Shown here piece after piece: positions 6,006-6,841 of a stretch of 6,841 nucleotides of DNA. Source of the stretch: Embleya sp040605455 (lineage in GTDB: Bacteria; Actinomycetota; Actinomycetes; Streptomycetales; Streptomycetaceae); the NCBI RefSeq assembly GCF_040605455.1, contig NZ_JBEXCV010000271.1, positions 1 through 6,841 on the forward strand, read 5' to 3'. How positions within the stretch are numbered: the stretch's first letter is position 1; each line of letters starts with the position of its first letter. The translations under genes and the position numbers were made by a program. Below the pieces are notes generated by a model. It did not search any database. It saw only the letters and a list, made by a program, of their open reading frames with translations, and was not told where the DNA came from.

Positions 6006-6192
6006 ACTACCGGCGCCGCCGCCCGGGCGCTACACACATCTCGGCGGGACGGCCCGGCTGCCGCACCTGATCGAGATCTTCCTCGGCGACGACGAGGGTC
6101 GGCTGTGGCACATCTGGGCGCTGCGAGGCAACCACGGCGGTTGGCGTTGGCATTCGAAATGGCCGGAGTTCCGAACGGTGGCAGCACGCTGA
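5935..6192 (+). CDS. Small unrecognised Trp-rich protein or gene fragment
   Basis: An 85-residue frame from GTG at 5935, shifted one base from the truncated kinase it overlaps by 71 bases. I do not recognise it. The C-terminal half is Trp- and His-rich (WHIWALRGNHGGWRWHSKW, five Trp between about residues 55 and 75), and the middle reads as an acidic beta-like segment (LIEIFLGDDEGR). There are no membrane segments or signal peptide. Codon third positions are mostly G or C but less uniformly than in the neighbours, with codons such as CTA, ACA, AAA and CGA. GGAG lies only 4 bases before the GTG, so the start is poor; a GTG at 5947 is an alternative. It is either a short gene or, more likely, the 3' end of a larger gene whose front was lost with the kinase C-lobe. 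It ends 26 bases from the convergent P-loop gene. Confidence 0.45.
   Translation: MIVRVPALTNDGLILRNVNLFVNELPAPPPGRYTHLGGTARLPHLIEIFLGDDEGRLWHIWALRGNHGGWRWHSKWPEFRTVAAR
5954..6004. repeat. Exact 11-bp inverted repeat at the kinase breakpoint
   Basis: CATTGACGAAC (5954-5964) and GTTCGTCAATG (5994-6004) are perfect inverted copies separated by 29 bp. They begin about 15 bases after kinase similarity stops and lie within the start of the unrecognised frame. Their base composition is lower in GC than the surroundings. They could mark a recombination scar, a regulator site or an RNA hairpin; nothing here distinguishes these. Confidence 0.6.
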
Positions 6193-6218
6193 GCGGTCGC
6201 CCCGGTCGCGATCTCGAA

Positions 6219-6713
6219 TCAGGGCACCGTCGGCAGGTCGGTCAGCCAGCGCTCGGCCGCACGGTGTGTGGTGAAAGTGTGTACCGGTGTTCGTGGATCG
6301 GTGTGTTCGGCGATCAGGCGGCGGACCCGGGGGCGCACGGCATGGCGGTAGGCAAGCACGGAGCGCAGCACGCTCGGGTTCATCCGGTCGTGGCCGCCGG
6401 GTTCGGGGCGTCGGCGTCGGGCGAGCAGGTCGGTGATCGCGGCCGGTGGATTGATGTCCAGGAACACCACGGTGTCGGCGGCGGCCAACCGCATGGCCAG
6501 CGTCGGGGCATGGTTGCCCGCCAGAATCCAGCCGGGCTCCGCGATCAGCGCGCGCTGCGCCTCGGCGAACTCCTCGGCGGGCGCGAGCGATCGGTCCCCG
6601 CGGTGGTACAGGGTGTCCAAGTGCGTGACGGGGAGCCCGAGTCGAGTGCCGAGTGCATCGGCCCACCGGGTCCGGCCGGCTCCGCCGACCCCGACGACGA
6701 CGATCTTGCGCAT
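6219..6713 (-). CDS. P-loop nucleotide kinase-like protein (FlaR/AAA_18 type)
   Basis: A 164-residue cytoplasmic protein resembling the adenylate kinase-like proteins often annotated as topology modulation protein FlaR. The order is typical: an N-terminal beta strand and P-loop (IVVVGVGGAGRT, 4-15), LPVTHLDTLYHR (27-38), WILAGNHAPTL (62-72), a Walker B-like strand ADTVVFLD (79-86), then an Arg-rich lid region (97-102) and basic helix (118-134). The P-loop is GVGGAGRT, with Arg14 where Walker A normally has Lys, followed by Arg-Trp instead of the usual Leu-Ala; this may weaken or abolish nucleotide phosphoryl transfer. No clear Shine-Dalgarno is seen before the ATG at 6713. The gene converges on the unrecognised frame ending at 6192 and has no obvious partner. 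The true cellular role of this family is poorly known. Confidence 0.82.
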   Translation of the reverse strand: MRKIVVVGVGGAGRTRWADALGTRLGLPVTHLDTLYHRGDRSLAPAEEFAEAQRALIAEPGWILAGNHAPTLAMRLAAADTVVFLDINPPAAITDLLARRRRPEPGGHDRMNPSVLRSVLAYRHAVRPRVRRLIAEHTDPRTPVHTFTTHRAAERWLTDLPTVP

Positions 6714-6819
6714 GGTCTCGCAGCCTACGGAGGCGGCCGACGCCGCATGACGGAAATCCGGGGAACCGACCCTATCGGGTGCGCCGATCCCACCCGAACG
6801 CGTCGTCGGGCGAGCGTCG

Positions 6820-6841
6820 GCCGGGCCGCGAACGGCCCGGC
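6820..6841. terminator. Perfect 8-bp hairpin at the window edge
   Basis: GCCGGGCC (6820-6827) and GGCCCGGC (6834-6841) form an uninterrupted 8-bp stem with a 6-nt loop. The stem may extend past the window. It is likely the terminator of a gene arriving from the right, or a bidirectional hairpin. The rest of 6714-6841 shows no gene or clear promoter. Confidence 0.4.

Noticed and set aside
1..6841. tRNA, rRNA, riboswitch, transposase or phage attachment site
   Set aside because: I saw no cloverleaf-like sequence, conserved riboswitch core, transposase motif or tRNA-end duplication on either strand; this was by eye, without covariance models.

Overview
The window looks like a chromosomal segment of a high-GC actinomycete, probably Streptomyces or a relative. 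Coding DNA is very GC-rich with G or C at most third codon positions. A GC-rich repeat beginning CCTCAAACGCCGG sits between genes, as is common in Streptomyces. This assignment is inferred from composition and gene style only.

Positions 1-5588 hold a coherent metabolic locus. On the minus strand is a 12-helix APC-family amino-acid/polyamine permease (56-1537) with a hairpin after its stop. A comparatively AT-rich divergent control region follows (about 1655-1800). It carries a strong minus-strand promoter for the permease, a weaker plus-strand promoter, a 15-bp palindrome and two direct repeats 31 bp apart. On the plus strand come an NAD(P)-dependent aldehyde dehydrogenase (1818-3266), a seven-copy tandem repeat array ending in an inverted copy (3272-3475), an FAD-dependent amine oxidase of the DAO/PuuB type (3535-4932) and an Lrp/AsnC regulator (5055-5588). 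The simplest reading is import of an amine or amino acid, FAD-dependent oxidation to an aldehyde, and oxidation of that aldehyde to an acid, with the Lrp-type protein sensing the substrate and acting in the divergent region. Putrescine or gamma-glutamyl-polyamine catabolism is a reasonable candidate, but the sequence does not fix the substrate, and no glutamylpolyamine synthetase, hydrolase or aminotransferase is in the window.

Positions 5589-6841 are accessory in character. A Ser/Thr protein kinase gene is preserved only as its N-lobe: homology stops at the hinge (about 5939), with no catalytic loop or C-lobe. It runs into a different reading frame encoding a short, Trp-rich unrecognised protein (5935-6192). 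An exact 11-bp inverted repeat sits at this junction. Convergent to it is a small P-loop nucleotide kinase-like protein of the FlaR/AAA_18 type (6219-6713, minus) whose Walker A lysine is replaced by arginine. The last 128 bases hold only a hairpin at the window edge.

I did not find a convincing undescribed defence or biosynthetic system. The most notable observations are the tandem repeat array inside the catabolic operon, the kinase remnant with a palindrome at its breakpoint, and the layout of the divergent operator region.
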